64,000 nt of DNA from Streptomyces roseolilacinus. GTDB taxonomy: Bacteria; Actinomycetota; Actinomycetes; Streptomycetales; Streptomycetaceae. A program made the position numbers and the translations under genes. Shown here in pieces: positions 60,772-64,000 of this stretch. Under the pieces are notes generated by a model. That model was given only the letters and a program-made list of their open reading frames with translations. It searched no databases and was not told where the DNA came from. Location: contig NZ_BMSV01000004.1 of the NCBI RefSeq assembly GCF_014649335.1, forward strand, positions 496,001 to 560,000, in the 5' to 3' direction. Within the stretch, counting starts at the first letter, position 1, and each line of letters starts with the position of its first letter.

Positions 60772-62595
60772 CTACTTGACGACCGTGATGCGGTCCGCCG
60801 CGGGCGGCGTCAGCGGGGCGTCCGCCGAGGAGTGCGCGCCCAGGTAGGCGATGAAGACCTCCAGGTCGGACGCGCCGACCCGCTTGTTCGCGCCCTGGCC
60901 GAGGGCCGTGAAGCCGTCACCGCCGCCGGAGAGGAACTCGTTCATCGCGACGCGGTACGTCGCGGCCGGGTCCAGCGGCCGGCCGTCCAGCTTCACCGAG
61001 GGGACGACGACGCGGGCGGCGCCGGTCTTCGTCATGTCCAGCGTGTACGTGAAGCCCCGCGACACCTGGAGGATCTTCGGCGACGCCTCGTTCGCGCCGC
61101 TGACCTGCTGCTGGAGCGCGGTGACGATCTGCGCGCCGGTCAGGTCGACGGTGGTCATCATGTTGGTGAACGGCTGCACGGTGTACGCCTCGCCGTACGT
61201 CACGACGCCGTCCGCCGCCTCGCTGCCGGACCTGGCGTGCACCAGGTCGCCGCGGATGCCGCCCGGGTTCATGAAGGCGATCTGCGCGCCGCCCTTGTCG
61301 GCCGGGGCGAGGCCCTCCAGCTGCGCGTCGGCGATCAGGTCGCCGAGCGGCTTCTCGTACGCGGTGGAGCCGCGGCCGTCGATGTTGGCCGAGATGTGGC
61401 CCACCGGACGGTTGGCGATCGGCGCGGCGAGGGCGTTCCACTTGGTGATCAGGTCGGTCATGTCCCGGGCCGCGCGCTCACGCGTGACCACGTGGTTCGC
61501 GGAGGTGACGGCCGTGCGGACGATGTCCTTGGTGGCGCGGTCGTAGGTGAGGGTCGTGTCGGTGTACAGCTTGCCGAACGACGCCGCCGAGGTGACCGTG
61601 CGCGGCTTGCCCGCCGGGTCCGGGATGGTGCACGCGTACGCCTGGTGGGTGTGGCCGGTGACCAGGGCGTCGACCTGCGGGCTGAGCTTCCTGGCGATGT
61701 CCACGACCGGGCCGGAGACGCCGTCGCCCGGGCCGGGGCTGTCGCAGTCGTAGTTGTACGCCGAGGAGGCCGGCGCGCCGCCCTCGTGGATCAGGGCGAC
61801 GATGGACTTCACGCCCCGGCGCTCCAGGACCTTCGTGTACTTGTTGATCGTCTCGACCTCGTCGCCGAACTTCAGGCCCTTGATGCCCTCGGCGTTGACG
61901 ATGCCCGGGGTGCCCTCCAGGGTCACGCCGATGAAGCCGATGCGGACGCCGTCCTTCTGCCAGATGAAGTACGGGTCGAGGACCGGCTCGCCGGTCTTCT
62001 CGTTCGTGACGTTCGCGGCCAGGTAGGGGAACTCGGCGCCCTCGTAGGTCGTGCCCTCGGCGCAGCCGTCCGTGGGGTGGCAGCCGCCGTTCTGGATGCG
62101 GGCCAGCTCGGCCGCGCCCTCGTCGAACTCGTGGTTGCCGACCGAGCTGACGTCGAGCTTCAGCTTGTTGAGCGCCTCGATCGTCGGCTCGTCGTGGAAC
62201 AGGCCGGAGATCAGGGGGGAGGCGCCGATCATGTCGCCGGCCGCCGCGGTGATCGAGTACCGGTTGCCCTTGCGGGCGTCGCGCAGGTGCGTGGCCAGGT
62301 ACTCGACGCCACCGGCCTTGATCTTCTCGGTGGTGCCGTCCTCGTGGCGGTGGACGACCTCGCCGGAGGAGCCGGCCGGGGCCTCCAGGTTGCCGTGCAG
62401 GTCGTTGAAGGAGAGCAGCTGCACGTCGACGGTGCGGCCGGTGGTCGCCTTCTTGCCGTACGTCCAGCCGTCCGCGCCGTCCTCCTCGGCCGCGCCGGCC
62501 GGGAGGGCCGCCACGAGCGCGCCGAGGGTGGCGACGCCGGCCGCGGCGGCGAGTATCCGCCGCCCCGTGCGCTTCTTGTGCCGTGTAGCTGACAT
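60772..62595 (-). CDS. Secreted 5'-nucleotidase / UshA-type phosphoesterase
   Basis: 607 residues from ATG at 62595 (MSATRHKKR), which has AAAGGGG upstream; a GTG at 62622 is possible. The Sec signal RILAAAAGVATLGALVAALP ends near AGAA. The metallophosphatase core has LLSFNDLHGNLEAP, TAAAGDMIGASP, SSVGNHEFDEGAAE, ALIHEGGAP and VTGHTHQAY. The C-terminal nucleotidase domain contains MNPGGIRGDL and ends VGASDLEVFIAYLG. It hydrolyses extracellular nucleotides, releasing phosphate. No PHO box is obvious upstream. Confidence 0.92.
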   Translation of the reverse strand: MSATRHKKRTGRRILAAAAGVATLGALVAALPAGAAEEDGADGWTYGKKATTGRTVDVQLLSFNDLHGNLEAPAGSSGEVVHRHEDGTTEKIKAGGVEYLATHLRDARKGNRYSITAAAGDMIGASPLISGLFHDEPTIEALNKLKLDVSSVGNHEFDEGAAELARIQNGGCHPTDGCAEGTTYEGAEFPYLAANVTNEKTGEPVLDPYFIWQKDGVRIGFIGVTLEGTPGIVNAEGIKGLKFGDEVETINKYTKVLERRGVKSIVALIHEGGAPASSAYNYDCDSPGPGDGVSGPVVDIARKLSPQVDALVTGHTHQAYACTIPDPAGKPRTVTSAASFGKLYTDTTLTYDRATKDIVRTAVTSANHVVTRERAARDMTDLITKWNALAAPIANRPVGHISANIDGRGSTAYEKPLGDLIADAQLEGLAPADKGGAQIAFMNPGGIRGDLVHARSGSEAADGVVTYGEAYTVQPFTNMMTTVDLTGAQIVTALQQQVSGANEASPKILQVSRGFTYTLDMTKTGAARVVVPSVKLDGRPLDPAATYRVAMNEFLSGGGDGFTALGQGANKRVGASDLEVFIAYLGAHSSADAPLTPPAADRITVVK

Positions 62596-62778
62596 ATGTC
62601 TGTTTTTCCCCTTTGACACCACATGACCTTACGTGCCGTCAGGTGACGCCGAGGCCATGGCTCCTGGTATGCCGAGCGCAGCCTAAGGTCAACGCGCGTA
62701 GCGCAACAGGGGGGAACGGGTTACGACCTGGTTGCCATCGCCCCTCCGGCCCCGGCCCGCGGTCGTAGGCTCGTACCC

Positions 62779-63750
62779 ATGACCACTGACGTTCGCGCAA
62801 CAGCCCCCGAGGCGGGTCGCCGCATCGAGATCTACGACGAACTCACCCCCGAACAGGCCCGGGGCGTCCTCGACCTGCTCGCCGACGCCGCCCGCACCGA
62901 CGGCATGCAGGCGGTGTCCGAGCAGGGCAGGCTCCAGCTGAAGGCCTTCCTCGCGGAGCACGGCGGCCCCGTCGGGGACGGCGGGCGGCGCGAAGGCGTG
63001 CGGCACCTGCTGCTCTCCGTCTCCGACCGGCTCGTCGGCTACGCCCAGCTGGAGGACACCGACCCGGTCGAGGCCCCGGCCGCCGAGCTGGTCATCGGCC
63101 CCGCGCACCGCGGCCGCGGCCACGGGCGGGCGCTCGGCTCGGCCCTGCTCGCGGAGTCGGGGAAGCGGCTGCGGGTGTGGGCGCACGGCGGCAAGTCCGC
63201 CGCCCGCCACCTGGCGCAGGTCCTGGGCCTCACCCTCTTCCGGGAGCTGCGGCAGCTGCGCCGGCCCCTGGCGTCCCTCGACGTCCCCGAGCCGGTCCTG
63301 CCGGCCGGGATCACGGTCCGCACGTTCGTCCCCGGCCAGGACGACGCCGCGTGGCTCGCCCTCAACGCCGCCGCGTTCGCGCACCACCCCGAGCAGGGCG
63401 CCCTGACCCAGCGCGACCTGGACGACCGCAGGAACGAGCCGTGGTTCGACCCGAAGGGCTTCTTCCTCGCCGAACGCGAGTCCGACGGGGCCCTGGTCGG
63501 CTTCCACTGGACGAAGGTGCACGCCGAGGAACGGCTCGGCGAGGTGTACGTCCTCGGCATCGCCCCCGACGCGCAGGGCGGCGGGCTCGGCAAGGCGCTC
63601 ACCGCGATCGGCCTGCGCCACCTGGCCGCGCAGGGCCTGCCGACGGCGATGCTGTACGTGGACGCCGACAACACCGCGGCGCTGCGCGTCTACGAGGGCA
63701 TGGGCTTCGCCACCCACGAGGTGGACCTCATGTACCGCACGGAGACCTGA
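62779..63750 (+). CDS. mshD: Mycothiol synthase MshD
   Basis: 323 residues with two GNAT domains. The first, weaker domain has ELVIGPAHRGRGHGRAL, and the second active domain has VYVLGIAPDAQGGGLGKALT and the terminal YVDADNTAALRVYEGMGFAT. The catalytic-site region is KGFFLAERESDGALVGFHWT. MshD acetylates the cysteine amine in the last step of mycothiol synthesis. mshA, for the first step, is 36 kb away in the window. A terminator follows. Confidence 0.93.
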   Translation: MTTDVRATAPEAGRRIEIYDELTPEQARGVLDLLADAARTDGMQAVSEQGRLQLKAFLAEHGGPVGDGGRREGVRHLLLSVSDRLVGYAQLEDTDPVEAPAAELVIGPAHRGRGHGRALGSALLAESGKRLRVWAHGGKSAARHLAQVLGLTLFRELRQLRRPLASLDVPEPVLPAGITVRTFVPGQDDAAWLALNAAAFAHHPEQGALTQRDLDDRRNEPWFDPKGFFLAERESDGALVGFHWTKVHAEERLGEVYVLGIAPDAQGGGLGKALTAIGLRHLAAQGLPTAMLYVDADNTAALRVYEGMGFATHEVDLMYRTET

Positions 63751-64000
63751 CCCGCCCCGCTCCCGGCGGCGCGCGCGGCCGCCGGGAGGCCGGGCACGGC
63801 CCGTGGAGCCGAAGGGCGCACGAACGCCGAGGGGGCGGTCACCCGCGGGCGCTGGGCGCGGCCGCCCCCTCGGCGCCCGCCCGGAGCACCGCGGGGGCGG
63901 ACGGGGGACGGGAAGCGCGCGTTCCGGCGCACACCCCGCCCGCACCCCTCCGCATCCGGGATGTCACGTCCCCGTCACCGATCATTCAGACACGCTTGCG
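63751..64000. other. Right-end intergenic region
   Basis: The last 250 bp hold the mshD terminator and then GC-rich DNA; no gene can be supported up to the window edge. Confidence 0.5.
63825..63875 (+). terminator. Terminator after mshD
   Basis: CGCCGAGGGGGCGG (63825-63838), 23-base loop, exact complement (63862-63875), 75 bp past the stop. Confidence 0.65.

Noticed and set aside
1-64000. CRISPR arrays, rRNA operons, insertion sequences, integrases or prophage genes
   Set aside because: No regularly spaced direct repeats of CRISPR size, no rRNA-like sequence and no transposase, integrase or phage structural motifs were found. The only tRNA is followed by no attachment-site duplication that I can see.

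Overview
The window is a very high-GC actinobacterial chromosome segment and is almost certainly from Streptomyces. It carries msiK, phoR-phoP-phoU, glnR, nur, rsiG, mshA and mshD. GTG starts are frequent, coding density is high, and GC-rich hairpins separate convergent genes. From memory, gene order follows the core block that contains msiK, phoRP, mshA, nur and glnR in S. coelicolor. There is no rRNA, transposase, phage gene or CRISPR array.

Layout. 1-4140: end of a LuxR-type regulator, a flavin oxidoreductase, a quinone-oxidoreductase-like protein, a GNAT enzyme, a small zinc-ribbon-like protein and tRNA-Thr. 4200-7500: msiK, the shared ATPase of sugar ABC importers, a secreted protein, a sugar nucleotidyltransferase and an XRE-cupin regulator. 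7600-14500: DoxX, rlmB, cysS, a DUF5133 protein, ispF, ispD and carD. 15100-19030: a lipoprotein, phoP, phoR, a PHO box, phoU and a Cys-rich mini-protein. 19030-22380: a small accessory stretch. 22450-26770: gpm, an MFS transporter, a YbjN-like protein and mshA. 27140-33240: methyltransferase, NlpC/P60 hydrolase, PP2C regulator, and an XRE / HbhA-like / DUF2516 trio. 33320-41090: rhodanese, ATP-grasp, HelD-like RNA-polymerase helicase, twin TetR regulators and a DrrAB-type ABC exporter. 41110-47150: Eis-like acetyltransferase, rsiG, dtd, ygfZ, nur, nitrobindin, a 33-residue membrane protein, a frameshifted gene and a DsrE protein. 47590-48360: two paralogous small secreted proteins. 48960-54370: DUF3099, DUF1416, sseA with a leader peptide, LmeA-like, a membrane protein, MoaD-like and a hydrolase. 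54540-64000: a Thr-rich upstream ORF plus glnR, a LacI regulator, an HtrA protease with a two-component system, a PI-PLC-like protein, a secreted 5'-nucleotidase and mshD.

Functional themes are nutrient control (phosphate PhoRP, nitrogen GlnR, nickel Nur, sugar uptake MsiK), redox and thiol metabolism (mshA, mshD, cysS, sseA), developmental control (RsiG with both c-di-GMP signatures) and envelope or antibiotic stress (HelD-like, TetR/ABC, HtrA/two-component).

The items most worth a second look are translated leaders before sseA and glnR, the twin secreted proteins near 47.6-48.4 kb, an operator-like motif shared by the twin-TetR/ABC locus and the helD-like gene, the Cys-rich mini-protein after phoU, and a frameshifted gene at 46.06-46.63 kb. 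All homology statements come from reading motifs by eye. No database search was run.
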